A DNA stretch of 55,044 bases from an uncultured Collinsella sp. (lineage in GTDB: Bacteria > Actinomycetota > Coriobacteriia > Coriobacteriales > Coriobacteriaceae), in NCBI GenBank assembly GCA_902493535.1, contig CABUQG010000008.1, positions 1 through 55,044 of the forward strand. The letters are read 5' to 3'. Within the stretch, counting starts at the first letter, position 1, and every line of letters begins with the position of its first letter. This document shows positions 31,753-40,108 of this stretch, piece by piece. Position numbers and translations under genes: made by a program. The notes below the pieces were generated by a model. It worked only from the letters and a program-made list of their open reading frames with translations, did not search any database and was not told the origin of the DNA.

Positions 31753-33717
31753 TTAGTACATCTTTGCGCCGGCGGGGATGGAAGCGTCGAGCTGAATCAG
31801 GTTGAGGCGCTCCTCGCCCTCCTCCTCGTGGATGGCGCTGATCAGCATACCGCAGCTGGGAATACCCATCATCTTGCGCGGAGGCAGATTGGTGATGGCG
31901 AGCAAGGTCTTGCCGATCAGGTCCTCGGGCTCATAGTAGCCATGGATGCCGGAGAGGATGGTGCGGTCGGTGCCGGTGCCGTCGTCGAGCGTAAAGTTCA
32001 GCAGCTTCTTGGACTTCTTGACGGCCTCGCATGCCTTGACCTTCACAGCGCGGAAATCGCTCTTGGAGAAGGTATCAAAGTCGACGAATTCCTCGAACAG
32101 CGGCTCAACGGCGATCTTGGAGTAATCGAGCGTGGGCTTGAGCGGCTTGACGAACGGGCTTGCGGCGTTGCCGGCCTCGGCAGCCTTGGCAGCGGCGGCA
32201 CCGGACTGGAAACCCTTCTCGGGCTTCATGTGCGGGAACAGCAGGACGTCGCGAATGGAAGCCTGGTTGGTGAGCAGCATGACCACGCGATCGATACCGA
32301 TGCCGATGCCGCCCGCGGGAGGCATACCGTACTCGAGGGCGCGCACGTAGTCCTCGTCGTACTCCATAGCCTCGTCGTCGCCGCCGGCCTTCTCAGCCAT
32401 CTGGGCAGCAAAGCGCTCGGCCTGGTCGACCGGGTCGTTGAGCTCGGAGAATGCGTTGGCGTACTCGTGGCCGGCGATGACCAGCTCAAAGCGGTGCGTC
32501 AGGCGCGGATCGTCCTCAAAACGCTTGGCAAGCGGGCTGACCTCGATGGGGTAATCGCATACGAAGGTCGGGTTGACGATGGTGTCCTCGCCCAGCTCAT
32601 CGTAAATCTCGGCGATGATCTTGCCAGCAGTCCACTCGGGCTTAATCTCCAGGCCCTTCTCGCGTGCGGCGGCGGCAAGCTCCTCGACCGGCGTGTCGAT
32701 GGTGACCTGCTTGTCGAGCACGTCCGAGACGATGTCGGTCATGGGACGGCTTGCCCACTCACCGGAAAGATCGATGGTCTGACCCTGGTACTCAATGACC
32801 TCGGGGTTGCCGATGGCCTTGTTGGCAGCCTTGATGACACCCTGGGCGAGCGCCTTCATGCCCTCGAGGTCGGAGAAGGCACGGTAGGCCTCCATCGTGG
32901 TGAACTCGGGGTTGTGGGTAAGGTCCATGCCCTCGTTACGGAAGATGCGGCCAATCTCGAAGACACGCTCAAAGCCACCGACGATGCAGCGCTTGAGGTG
33001 CAGCTCGGTAGCAATGCGCAGGTAGCACTCTTGATCGAGCGCGTTGAAGTGCGTGATGAACGGCTTAGCCGTAGCGCCACCCTGGATAGTCTGCAGAATG
33101 GGGGTCTCAACCTCCATGTAGCCGTCGGACTCCATAAAGCGGCGGAAGGTGGAGAGAATCTGCGAGCGCTTGCGGAAGGTCTCGCGAACATCGTCGTTGG
33201 CAATCAGGTCGACATAGCGCTGACGATAGCGGGTCTCCTTGTCGGAGAGGCCATGGAACTTCTCGGGCAGCGGGCGAACGGCCTTGGAAAGCAGGGTCGC
33301 GCTCTTGGGGGCGACGGAAAGCTGGCCACGCTTGGTGCGCACGACCACGCCGGTCACGCCCAGGATATCGCCCAAGTCGAGGGCCTTAAGCGTGCTCCAG
33401 GCCGCCTCGTCCATGTCGTTAATACGGCAGAACAGCTGAATCTCGCCAGTCGCGTCGCGGACGACAATGAACATGATCTTGCCCTGACCACGCTTGGCGA
33501 CCACGCGGCCGCCGATCTTCACAACGTCCTCGGTGTCCTCGCCATCGGCAAGCTCGGCATACTTAGCCTCGATGTTGGCAACGTAGTCCTCGATCTCGGA
33601 GTGCTCGGGGTACGGATTTTGACCCGCCTCGAACAGGGCGGCGCGCTTTGCCAGACGCGTGGCGCGCTCGTCGTTGAGCGTCGAGGCCTGATCGGCGACG
33701 TTCTGGTTCTCTGCCAT
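31753..33717 (-). CDS. lysS: Lysine--tRNA ligase with C-terminal Trbp111-like tRNA-binding domain
   Basis: 654 residues against about 500 for a normal bacterial LysRS. Residues 1-500 are the class II enzyme: an OB-fold anticodon domain (KIGGRVVAKRGQGKIMFIVVRDATGEIQLF), motif 2 (FRNEGMDLTHNPEFTTMEAY) and motif 3 (GGIGIGIDRVVMLLT). After an alanine-rich linker, residues about 545-654 form a second OB fold like Trbp111 and the MetRS C-terminus (FDTFSKSDFRAVKVKACEAV, then LLAITNLPPRKMMGIPSCGMLISA). That module normally gives MetRS dimerisation and extra tRNA affinity; its fusion to LysRS is unusual. GAGGAG precedes the start, and greA lies upstream on the same strand. Confidence 0.95.
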   Translation of the reverse strand: MAENQNVADQASTLNDERATRLAKRAALFEAGQNPYPEHSEIEDYVANIEAKYAELADGEDTEDVVKIGGRVVAKRGQGKIMFIVVRDATGEIQLFCRINDMDEAAWSTLKALDLGDILGVTGVVVRTKRGQLSVAPKSATLLSKAVRPLPEKFHGLSDKETRYRQRYVDLIANDDVRETFRKRSQILSTFRRFMESDGYMEVETPILQTIQGGATAKPFITHFNALDQECYLRIATELHLKRCIVGGFERVFEIGRIFRNEGMDLTHNPEFTTMEAYRAFSDLEGMKALAQGVIKAANKAIGNPEVIEYQGQTIDLSGEWASRPMTDIVSDVLDKQVTIDTPVEELAAAAREKGLEIKPEWTAGKIIAEIYDELGEDTIVNPTFVCDYPIEVSPLAKRFEDDPRLTHRFELVIAGHEYANAFSELNDPVDQAERFAAQMAEKAGGDDEAMEYDEDYVRALEYGMPPAGGIGIGIDRVVMLLTNQASIRDVLLFPHMKPEKGFQSGAAAAKAAEAGNAASPFVKPLKPTLDYSKIAVEPLFEEFVDFDTFSKSDFRAVKVKACEAVKKSKKLLNFTLDDGTGTDRTILSGIHGYYEPEDLIGKTLLAITNLPPRKMMGIPSCGMLISAIHEEEGEERLNLIQLDASIPAGAKMY

Positions 33718-33739
33718 AAGTTAGCTCCTCAAACTAAAA

Positions 33740-33768
33740 CGCTCCCCAGGATTCGGTCCCAGGGAGCG
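33740..33768 (-). terminator. Terminator between greA and lysS
   Basis: CGCTCCCCAGG/CCCAGGGAGCG around ATTCGGT, with TTTTAG after it on the minus strand. It lies 28 bases past greA and only 22 bases before the lysS start codon, so it could also attenuate lysS. Confidence 0.8.
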
Positions 33769-33796
33769 AAAACATACCTTTACGCGGGACCGTGGT

Positions 33797-34267
33797 CTAG
33801 CGTGCGATCTTGGCGATGGTGTAGACGCGGGTCTTGCCAGAAGGCGTAACGACCTCAACGGAGTCGCCCTCGCCGTGACCGATAATGGCGTGGCCGACCG
33901 GAGACTCGTTGGAGATCTTGTGCTCGAGCGAGTTGGTCTCGGTGGTACCGACGAGCGTGACTTCCATGACCTCACCGTTGGGATCGATCAGAGAAACGGT
34001 GGAACCGATGGAGACGGTCAGATCGCCCGTGGTGGCAGCAACCTGAGCGTTGGCGAGGATGGCCTGAATCTCGGCAATGCGAGCAGCATTCTGGGCCTGC
34101 TTGTCCTTGGCGGCATCGTACTCGGAGTTCTCCGAAAGGTCGCCGAACGCGCGGGCTTCCTTGATGTCCTCGACGATCTCCTTGGCGTAATCGCCCTCAC
34201 GCCAAGCAAGCTCCTCGACGAGCTTCTGGCGGCCCTCAGCGGTCAGTACGATCTGGCTTGCGTCCAT
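33797..34267 (-). CDS. greA: Transcription elongation factor GreA
   Basis: 156 residues. The N-terminal coiled-coil domain contains LTAEGRQKLVEELAWR and the tip region GDLSENSEYDAAKDKQAQNAARI, where the acidic residues stimulate RNA polymerase to cleave backtracked RNA. The C-terminal domain ends with the signature SPVGHAIIGHGEGDSVEVVTPSGK. Transcribed upstream of lysS, a conserved neighbourhood in Gram-positive bacteria, but with a terminator between them. Confidence 0.97.
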   Translation of the reverse strand: MDASQIVLTAEGRQKLVEELAWREGDYAKEIVEDIKEARAFGDLSENSEYDAAKDKQAQNAARIAEIQAILANAQVAATTGDLTVSIGSTVSLIDPNGEVMEVTLVGTTETNSLEHKISNESPVGHAIIGHGEGDSVEVVTPSGKTRVYTIAKIAR

Positions 34268-34320
34268 ACGGATATCTCCCCAACTATGATGTAACGATCA
34301 ACTGTCAACAAAACGAAAAA

Positions 34321-34348
34321 GACCGGCTAGCCTGCGGGCAAGCCGGTC
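34321..34348 (-). terminator. Terminator of tatA
   Basis: GACCGGCT (34321-34328) pairs with AGCCGGTC (34341-34348) and is followed on the minus strand by TTTTTCGTTTTG. Confidence 0.8.
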
Positions 34349-34373
34349 AGGTGCTCACCCCAAAGGGATGGGA

Positions 34374-34649
34374 CTACTCTGCGTCCGCGTCGCTGTCCTC
34401 TGCCTGCTTTTTCTTGGCAGCAGCGAGCTTGGCCTCGAGCTCTGCGATCTCCTTGTCCTCCTTGGACTCCTCGACCACAACGTCCTCGGCCTGCTTGGTT
34501 TCGCCCTTATCGTCGCCCTCCATACCCTCGCGGATATTCTTGACGGTAGAGCCGAGAGACTTGCCGAGCTTCGGCAGGTTCTTAGGCCCGAAGATGATCA
34601 AGACAACGACGAGAATAATGATGAGCTCAGGAGCCCTCAGTCCAAACAT
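34374..34649 (-). CDS. tatA: Sec-independent translocase protein TatA/TatE
   Basis: 91 residues: one N-terminal transmembrane helix (ELIIILVVVLIIFG), the hinge GPKNLPKLGKSLG and an amphipathic helix, followed by an acidic/lysine-rich tail. This is the pore-forming subunit of the twin-arginine system for folded proteins. The start at 34649 has GGAGG five bases ahead; a 61-residue longer reading frame would run through tRNA-Pro and is not credible. No tatC is in the window. A perfect inverted repeat ATACCGCGG-GTG-CCGCGGTAT (34689-34709) sits about 40 bases upstream and may be an operator or hairpin. Confidence 0.92.
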   Translation of the reverse strand: MFGLRAPELIIILVVVLIIFGPKNLPKLGKSLGSTVKNIREGMEGDDKGETKQAEDVVVEESKEDKEIAELEAKLAAAKKKQAEDSDADAE

Positions 34650-34727
34650 GTAGACCTCCACAATACAGCGAGACAAGCTCGAATGAGTATACCGCGGGTG
34701 CCGCGGTATCACAACAATAGCTAAAAA

Positions 34728-34752
34728 AAGGGACCGCAAGAAGCGGTCCCTT
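34728..34752 (-). terminator. Terminator of tRNA-Pro
   Basis: AAGGGACCGC (34728-34737) pairs with GCGGTCCCTT (34743-34752), followed on the minus strand by a run of T residues. It lies 10 bases past the tRNA. Confidence 0.88.
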
Positions 34753-34761
34753 CTCATGCTC

Positions 34762-34838
34762 TGGTCGGGTTGACTGGATTTGAACCAGCGACCCCTGCGT
34801 CCCGAACGCAGTGCTCTACCAAACTGAGCCACAACCCG
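34762..34838 (-). tRNA. tRNA-Pro (anticodon CGG)
   Basis: 77 bases with acceptor CGGGTTG/CAACCCG, anticodon stem-loop CTGCG-TTCGGGA-CGCAG and encoded CCA. Confidence 0.96.
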
Positions 34839-34887
34839 TTAGCTCGACTATAGTAACAAAGATTTTCGTCGCGTGCTAGAGAAATTT

Positions 34888-35784
34888 TTATTTCTTTGGC
34901 GCGTCGATTTGAACCGTGTTGGGAATAAGCTCAGTCGCGCAGGCCCACCAGCCATTTTGCTGGGCAGCTCCCGCAAGATGGGCTGCTGCAGCGACGGTAT
35001 CGCAAATGGCAAACGAGCAAGCACCCGAACCGCACACGTCCACGGCAACGGTTCCCTCCTGTGCGCGCAGCCAGTCGAGAACTGCCTGGATCCGCGGCTC
35101 CATCTGCGCGGATATGACGCCCAGATTGTTATGAACGAGCGCATATGCCGCCTCGGCATCGCCGGCGCGTAAGACAGAAGCAATCGCATCGGGTTTTTCC
35201 GCGGGCACCGGGCTCTCATCAAATTGTCGATACGCTTCAACCGTTGAAACGCTCGTCTCGTGCGGTTTGACCAATACGACAGGTGTCGCCGGAAGCACAG
35301 GATACTCAGTGGCCAGCACATCTCCCCCGCCGACGTAGAATGCGGGACTCGTGTGCAAAAAGAACGGCACGTCGGCGCCGATACCGCGAGCGATGTCATC
35401 GAGCGCGGGGTCGGCGCGGTCGATACCCCACAGCTCGGCCAAGGCAACGATGACCGCAGCGGCATCCGTCGAGGGGCCTCCCAGGCCGGCGCACAGCGGG
35501 ATACGCTTTTCGATCGTCACGCACACGTTGGCATCGCGACCGTAACGCTCGGCCATAGCGATTGCCGCCCGATAGGCCGTATTTTTTTGCATGGGAAAAT
35601 CGGATGCCGGAACCGTCTGGACGGTCAACGCCTGCGCCGGCGTGACCGTCACGGTATCGGCTAGACCGACGGCTGCCATCAGGGAATCGACCCTGTGATA
35701 GCCGCGGGCGTCGCGCTCGGTATGAACCCCCAGATAGAGATTAATCTTTGCCGGCGCGGTAAGGATGAGGGACCGATCGGTCAC
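34888..35784 (-). CDS. ispE: 4-diphosphocytidyl-2-C-methyl-D-erythritol kinase
   Basis: 298 residues, GHMP kinase of the MEP pathway. The N-terminus LTAPAKINLYLGVHTERDARGYH contains the catalytic lysine and substrate residues. The ATP loop is PLCAGLGGPSTDAAAVI (GLGGxSSDAA with P for S), and the later DVCGSGACSFAIC matches GHMP motif 3. It phosphorylates CDP-ME, acting between IspD and IspF, which are encoded at 14 kb. The start is GTG with GAGGAG 9 bases ahead, 2 bases after the veg stop. Confidence 0.95.
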   Translation of the reverse strand: MTDRSLILTAPAKINLYLGVHTERDARGYHRVDSLMAAVGLADTVTVTPAQALTVQTVPASDFPMQKNTAYRAAIAMAERYGRDANVCVTIEKRIPLCAGLGGPSTDAAAVIVALAELWGIDRADPALDDIARGIGADVPFFLHTSPAFYVGGGDVLATEYPVLPATPVVLVKPHETSVSTVEAYRQFDESPVPAEKPDAIASVLRAGDAEAAYALVHNNLGVISAQMEPRIQAVLDWLRAQEGTVAVDVCGSGACSFAICDTVAAAAHLAGAAQQNGWWACATELIPNTVQIDAPKK

Positions 35785-35786
35785 CG

Positions 35787-36083
35787 TTAGTGCTCCTCGA
35801 GCTGGTTGCCGAGCGGGGTAAAGATATGTTCGCCGCTCTCGGGGTCGAACAGTTCGACCTGGCCGGTAAGGACATCGATGTACTGGTAGGACTGACGCGA
35901 TTTGCGGCCGCGACGCTCGTCAACCTCAACGATAAAGACAGCGGGGTGGACGCTCTTGATGGTGCCCATGCGCTCGATGACGCGGGTACGGCCCATGTTG
36001 GCCTTAACCTTGACGCGATCGCCCACCATATCGGTCAGCTTCTCGTGGATGTCGTCGACGTGATTGACTTCCATCTCTTCCAT
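35787..36083 (-). CDS. Veg-family protein (DUF1021)
   Basis: 98 residues from the ATG at 36083, which has GGAGG at 8 bases; the longer form lacks a site. The sequence follows the Veg pattern: VDDIHEKLTDMVGDRVKVKANMGRTRVIERMGTIKSVHPAVFIVEVDE, then SYQYIDVLTGQVEL. In Bacillus subtilis Veg stimulates biofilm formation and sits beside sspF and ispE. The same veg-ispE pairing is seen here. It probably acts as a small cytoplasmic regulator; the mechanism is unsettled. Confidence 0.88.
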   Translation of the reverse strand: MEEMEVNHVDDIHEKLTDMVGDRVKVKANMGRTRVIERMGTIKSVHPAVFIVEVDERRGRKSRQSYQYIDVLTGQVELFDPESGEHIFTPLGNQLEEH

Positions 36084-36213
36084 GAATAGGGCCTCCAGAG
36101 GGTGCAATTCAAAAAGGGGATAATACCCCTAAGATAGACAAAACTCTAATACTATAGCACCCTGCTGCAGCCATACGCAAGCAGCTAAAAAAGCCCGGTC
36201 CCAAATTGACTAC

Positions 36214-36660
36214 TTACAGATTGTCTGTGTCCAGGACGATGGTGAACGGACCGTCGTTGACCAGGTCGACCTTCATATCGGCGCCAAAGATACCGTGCGC
36301 CACATGCTCAACGTCCTGAGCGACGAGTGTCAAAAAGTACTCGTAAAGTTCGTTAGCGACATCGGGCGCGCCGGCGTCCGTAAACGACGGACGGCGGCCG
36401 TGGCGGCAGTCGGCAAACAGCGTGAACTGCGACACCACGAGCACCTCGCCGTCGACATCCGCCAGCGCCAAGTTGGTCTTGCCGTTCTCATCCTCGTTGA
36501 TACGCAGCCCGCGGAGCTTGCCCCACAGCTTGTCGGCTTCGGCGCGTGTGTCGCCGTGGCCCACGCCCAGCAGCACCAGGTAGCCGCGTCCAATACGGCC
36601 CACGCACTCGCCGTCGACTGTCACGCCGGCGTTGAGCACGCGCTGTACCACCGCACGCAC
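36214..36660 (-). CDS. dtd: D-aminoacyl-tRNA deacylase
   Basis: 148 residues. MRAVVQRVLNAGVTVDGE at the N-terminus, the VVSQFTLFADCRHGRRPSF motif and the late NDGPFTIVLDT (Gly-cisPro region in related form NDGPFT) identify DTD. It removes D-amino acids mischarged on tRNA. The start is a GTG with GAGGAG 7 bases ahead. The rdgB stop lies 4 bases upstream, making murI-rph-rdgB-dtd a probable operon. Confidence 0.95.
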   Translation of the reverse strand: MRAVVQRVLNAGVTVDGECVGRIGRGYLVLLGVGHGDTRAEADKLWGKLRGLRINEDENGKTNLALADVDGEVLVVSQFTLFADCRHGRRPSFTDAGAPDVANELYEYFLTLVAQDVEHVAHGIFGADMKVDLVNDGPFTIVLDTDNL

Positions 36661-36663
36661 GGC

Positions 36664-37305
36664 CTACTCCTCGCCCGTCAGCTTGGCGGACAGATGCTCG
36701 AGCGCATGGAAACGATGGCTGATGGCGTTCTTCTCGTCCGCTGTGAGCTCGGCCATGGTCTTGCCCGGCGTATCGACCGGCAGGAACAGTGGATCGTAGC
36801 CAAAGCCGTAATCGCCGCGACCCTCGTGCGCGATAACGCCCTCGCAGGCGCCCTCGCCATAGGTGACCAGGCCGTCCGTATCGATAAGCGCGACGACGCT
36901 CATAAAGCGCGCGGTACGATCCTCATCTGCCACGCCTTCCAGGTTAACGAGAAGCTTGGCGTTGTTGGCGGCATCGTCGCCATGCACGCCCGCATAGCGC
37001 GCGCTATACACGCCCGGCTCGCCGTCCAACGCATCGACGACCAAGCCGGAGTCGTCGGCGATGGCCATAAGGCCCGTCTCCTCGACCGCAGCCTGCGCCT
37101 TGATGATGGCGTTCTCCAAAAACGTCGTGCCGTTTTCCTCGGGGTCCTCAAAATCGCCCAGCTGGCCGAGCGCCACAAAGCGCACCTCGGGCATGACCTT
37201 GCCCAAAATGGCCTCGATCTCGGTGAGCTTATGGGCGTTGCCGGTTGCCACGACGATGGTCGCCGCCGGGTCGAGGGTGTCGATGTCAATCTTCTCAAGT
37301 GCCAT
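36664..37305 (-). CDS. rdgB: XTP/dITP diphosphatase (RdgB/HAM1 family)
   Basis: 213 residues. The substrate loop VVATGNAHKLTEIEAIL, the FLENAIIKAQAAVEETGLMAIADDSGLVVDAL motif with the catalytic aspartates and the YGFGYDPLFLPVDTPGKTMAEL segment mark the family. It removes non-canonical purine nucleotides before they enter DNA. In the order rph-rdgB it is a standard neighbour. The start has AAAGGAG. Confidence 0.95.
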   Translation of the reverse strand: MALEKIDIDTLDPAATIVVATGNAHKLTEIEAILGKVMPEVRFVALGQLGDFEDPEENGTTFLENAIIKAQAAVEETGLMAIADDSGLVVDALDGEPGVYSARYAGVHGDDAANNAKLLVNLEGVADEDRTARFMSVVALIDTDGLVTYGEGACEGVIAHEGRGDYGFGYDPLFLPVDTPGKTMAELTADEKNAISHRFHALEHLSAKLTGEE

Positions 37306-37416
37306 AGCTGGTCTCCTTTGTCTCTATAGCAATGCCGAGTTGAGGACGACGAGGACTTCGGCCTCTCTCCCGTCTCAATCAACGGCAGTCTTATACTTCG
37401 ACGTTTTCCCAGATAA

Positions 37417-37453
37417 AACCTGCCAAAATAAACCTGTCCCTTTTTGGCAGGTT
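37417..37453 (-). terminator. Terminator of rph, GGGACAGG loop
   Basis: Perfect 12-bp stem AACCTGCCAAAA/TTTTGGCAGGTT with the minus-strand loop AGGGACAGGTTTA, followed by TTATC. The rph stop codon TAA overlaps the stem, as in the MscS terminator. Confidence 0.85.
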
Positions 37454-38177
37454 AGGCGAGGGCTTGGCGCTGAAGCTCGATGAGCTCGGCGATACCCTTA
37501 TCGCCCAGGTCGAGCAGGGCGTTGAGACGCTTGCGGTCGAAGGGCGCCTGCTCGCCGGTACCCTGGAGTTCGATCATCTCACCAGAATCGGTGGCGACGA
37601 GGTTCATGTCGACCTCGGCGTGGCTGTCCTCGGAATAATCCAAGTCGAGCAGGGTATTGCCGTCGACGACGCCCATGGAAATGGCGGCAACCTGGCCCGT
37701 GAGCGGGATGCGCTCGAGTTTTCCCGCCTCGACCCACATGGCAAGGGCGTCGTGCAGCGCCACCCAGGCGCCGGTAATGCTCGCCGTACGCGTGCCGCCA
37801 TCGGCCTGGATCACATCGCAGTCGACGGTAACGGTGTACTCGCCGAGCGCCTTCATATTGACGACGGTACGCAGGCTGCGGCCGATAAGCCGCTCGATCT
37901 CCATGGAGCGGCCCTTGCGGTTGGCATGCTCGCGCTTGCAGCGTTTACCGGTCGAGGCCGGTAGCATCGCATATTCCGCCGTTACCCAGCCGGCCTTGGC
38001 GCCCTTGCGCCAACCTGGCACACCCTCCTCGATGGTGGCGGCGCACAGTACGCGCGTGTCGCCGAACTCGGCCAGGCACGAGCCGTGGGCGTGCTTCATG
38101 ACGCCGCGGGTGAGCTTAACGGGGCGCAGCTCGTTGACGGCGCGGCCGTTGGCGCGGTTGACCTGCATGTATTCCAT
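37452..38177 (-). CDS. rph: Ribonuclease PH
   Basis: 241 residues. Family sequence: GSCLAEFGDTRVLCAATIEEGVP, RKGRSMEIERLIGRSLRTVV, VTVDCDVIQADGGTRTASITGAWVAL and the C-terminal DLDYSEDSHAEVDMNLVAT. It is the phosphorolytic 3'-5' exoribonuclease that matures tRNA ends. The ATG at 38177 has AAAGGA at 7 bases. A terminator follows directly, so part of the transcript may stop before rdgB. Confidence 0.96.
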   Translation of the reverse strand: MEYMQVNRANGRAVNELRPVKLTRGVMKHAHGSCLAEFGDTRVLCAATIEEGVPGWRKGAKAGWVTAEYAMLPASTGKRCKREHANRKGRSMEIERLIGRSLRTVVNMKALGEYTVTVDCDVIQADGGTRTASITGAWVALHDALAMWVEAGKLERIPLTGQVAAISMGVVDGNTLLDLDYSEDSHAEVDMNLVATDSGEMIELQGTGEQAPFDRKRLNALLDLGDKGIAELIELQRQALA

Positions 38178-38230
38178 GGAACTATCCTTTCGGCAAAAGA
38201 TGTGGCGAAGCCTCCGGCAACATTGCGAGC

Positions 38231-39115
38231 CTAACCGAGTTCGTCGATATCGACATGCTCGATGCTTTTAAGCGGCTGGCCAAAGATAAAGCTACCCGCC
38301 ACCGCAAACTCGGCAATGTTGTCAGACGTGGTGGCAAAGCGATGCTGTGGCTCGGCGGTATCGCCCGCCAGCTGCTCACGGCGCGTGAGGATATCGGTCA
38401 GCTCGCGGGTGGTCTCCTCGGCGGAGCTCACCACGCGCACCCCGGGTCCTAGCGCATGGCGGATGGGACCCACCAGCAGCGGGAAATGCGTGCAGCCGAG
38501 TACCACGGTATCAATGCCACGATCGTGCAGCGGCTCGACTGTGGCGCCGACCAGCGCGCGAACGGCTGGCGTATCAAAAATATCCTCGTTCTCGAGCCAC
38601 TGCTCCTGCAGATGCGCGCCCGAGGCGAGCTCGTGCTCGACGACCTCGACAAAGCTCGAAGCCGGGCAGCCATACACATCGACACCAGCATCCAAATCCT
38701 GGATGGCGCGCGTGTAGGCGCCCGAGCGAATGGTGAGGTTGGTGGCGAGCACGCCCACGCGACGCGTACGCGTGCTGTTGATGGCGGCGCGTGCGCCCGG
38801 GGCGATCACGCCGATCACGGGAACGTCAAGCACTTGCTGAGCCAAACGCAAGGCCGCGGCGGTCGCCGTGTTGCAGGCGATGACCATGATCTTAACGTCG
38901 TGCCTCGATAGCCAGCGGCCCGCTTGCAGCGCAAACGAGCGAACCTCGTCCTCGGTGCGGGTGCCATAAGGGCAGCGCTTAGTGTCACCGAAATAGTAGA
39001 CGGACTCGTGCGGAAGTGCCGTTGCGATCGCTCGCGCGACCGTCAAGCCGCCCAAGCCCGAGTCGAACACGCCGATCGGACGCGTGTCCCCGGCCATATT
39101 ATCGATATCGGACAT
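38231..39115 (-). CDS. murI: Glutamate racemase
   Basis: About 294 residues, converting L- to D-glutamate for peptidoglycan. PIGVFDSGLGGLTVARAI is the substrate loop; the two catalytic cysteines are in MVIACNTATAAALR and VLGCTHFPLLV. I place the start at 39115, which gives MSDIDNMAGDTRPIG, though GAGG is very close to it; a start at 39151 would lack a ribosome site. It precedes rph and rdgB on the minus strand, a common grouping. Confidence 0.94.
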   Translation of the reverse strand: MSDIDNMAGDTRPIGVFDSGLGGLTVARAIATALPHESVYYFGDTKRCPYGTRTEDEVRSFALQAGRWLSRHDVKIMVIACNTATAAALRLAQQVLDVPVIGVIAPGARAAINSTRTRRVGVLATNLTIRSGAYTRAIQDLDAGVDVYGCPASSFVEVVEHELASGAHLQEQWLENEDIFDTPAVRALVGATVEPLHDRGIDTVVLGCTHFPLLVGPIRHALGPGVRVVSSAEETTRELTDILTRREQLAGDTAEPQHRFATTSDNIAEFAVAGSFIFGQPLKSIEHVDIDELG

Positions 39116-39166
39116 TACCTCACCAGATTCTCTCTCGAAAAATGCGACCATGCGTGATGCGTCGCG

Positions 39167-40078
39167 CTACGAACGGGCCGCGACCAACAGCTCGGCCGTT
39201 GCCACCCAACCGTCGACAATCTTGCCGCGCGTAATATAGGCATTGTCGCAGGCATCCAAGAACTCCGGGGCACCGGCGCTCGTCAGACCGTTCTCGACCA
39301 GGCAGAACATGCCAACATGGTCGGCCATGTAGAAGTCGGACTCGGAGTCGCCGAGCGCAAGCGTCTCCTCGCGCTCGATCCCCAGGTGCTCGCAGAAGCG
39401 CGCAATGGCAACGCCTTTGTTGAGACCCGCCGGATTGATGTTGAAGGCGCGGCCGTCCTCGACGCGATTAAGCTCGAGCGTCGTCGGCTTGGACAGGTGA
39501 GTCAGATGGCCGTTGCAAGCCCAGACCAGACCGCAGCCGGCCTCGTCCAGGATGGCCTGGACCTCATCGTCGGGCACATCGCCGCGCATGCCGACGGTGA
39601 CCTCACGGTACTTGTAGCCGGTCGACATGTCGTTGTGGTATTCGATCTTGTGCGGCCAGCGGGCAAGGATCTTCTCGCACACGCCGGTCTGCTCGATCAC
39701 CTGGTGCGGCGTGAGACCGCAGGCGGGGTCGTAGGGCATGTCGCCCGTCAGGTACTCCCAGTCGTTGGCCTTGAGGTCGTACATGACCAGGCCGCCCATC
39801 TCGCCGATGTAGGAGTTGAGGCCGAGCACGCGGGCGTCCTCATGGATCATGGTGCGATTGCGACCCGAGGTGGGAACCACCTGGATGCCGGCACGGGCGA
39901 GCGCGACAACCGCCTCGACGAGCTTGGTCGAGGGATTGCCGTCGTTATCGCGCAGCACGCACGAGCCGGGGGCGAGCATCGTGGCGTCCAGATCGGTAAA
40001 GACATACTTGACCTTGGCAAGGCGCTCGCGCATCTCGCCCGAAAGCTCGGCAACGGTCGGCAGGATGTTGTGGGACAT
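39167..40078 (-). CDS. HAD-superfamily phosphatase, Cof type
   Basis: 303 residues from the ATG at 40078, with CGGAG six bases before it; a GTG two codons earlier is less well placed. HAD motifs: KYVFTDLDATML (DxDxT), VVPTSGR (motif II threonine/serine), a lysine in NPAGLNKGVAI and ALGDSESDFYM (GDxxxD). The cap resembles the Cof/C2B type. These enzymes dephosphorylate sugar or nucleotide phosphates; the exact substrate cannot be predicted. It lies between murI and murE on the same strand. Confidence 0.9.
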   Translation of the reverse strand: MSHNILPTVAELSGEMRERLAKVKYVFTDLDATMLAPGSCVLRDNDGNPSTKLVEAVVALARAGIQVVPTSGRNRTMIHEDARVLGLNSYIGEMGGLVMYDLKANDWEYLTGDMPYDPACGLTPHQVIEQTGVCEKILARWPHKIEYHNDMSTGYKYREVTVGMRGDVPDDEVQAILDEAGCGLVWACNGHLTHLSKPTTLELNRVEDGRAFNINPAGLNKGVAIARFCEHLGIEREETLALGDSESDFYMADHVGMFCLVENGLTSAGAPEFLDACDNAYITRGKIVDGWVATAELLVAARS

Positions 40079-40108
40079 GGTCACTCCGTTTACATAGAAG
40101 GGGCTGGT

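Noticed and set aside
34374..34832. 152-residue form of TatA
   Set aside because: The extra N-terminus reads through tRNA-Pro and its terminator; the ATG at 34649 has a proper ribosome site and starts the normal TatA helix.
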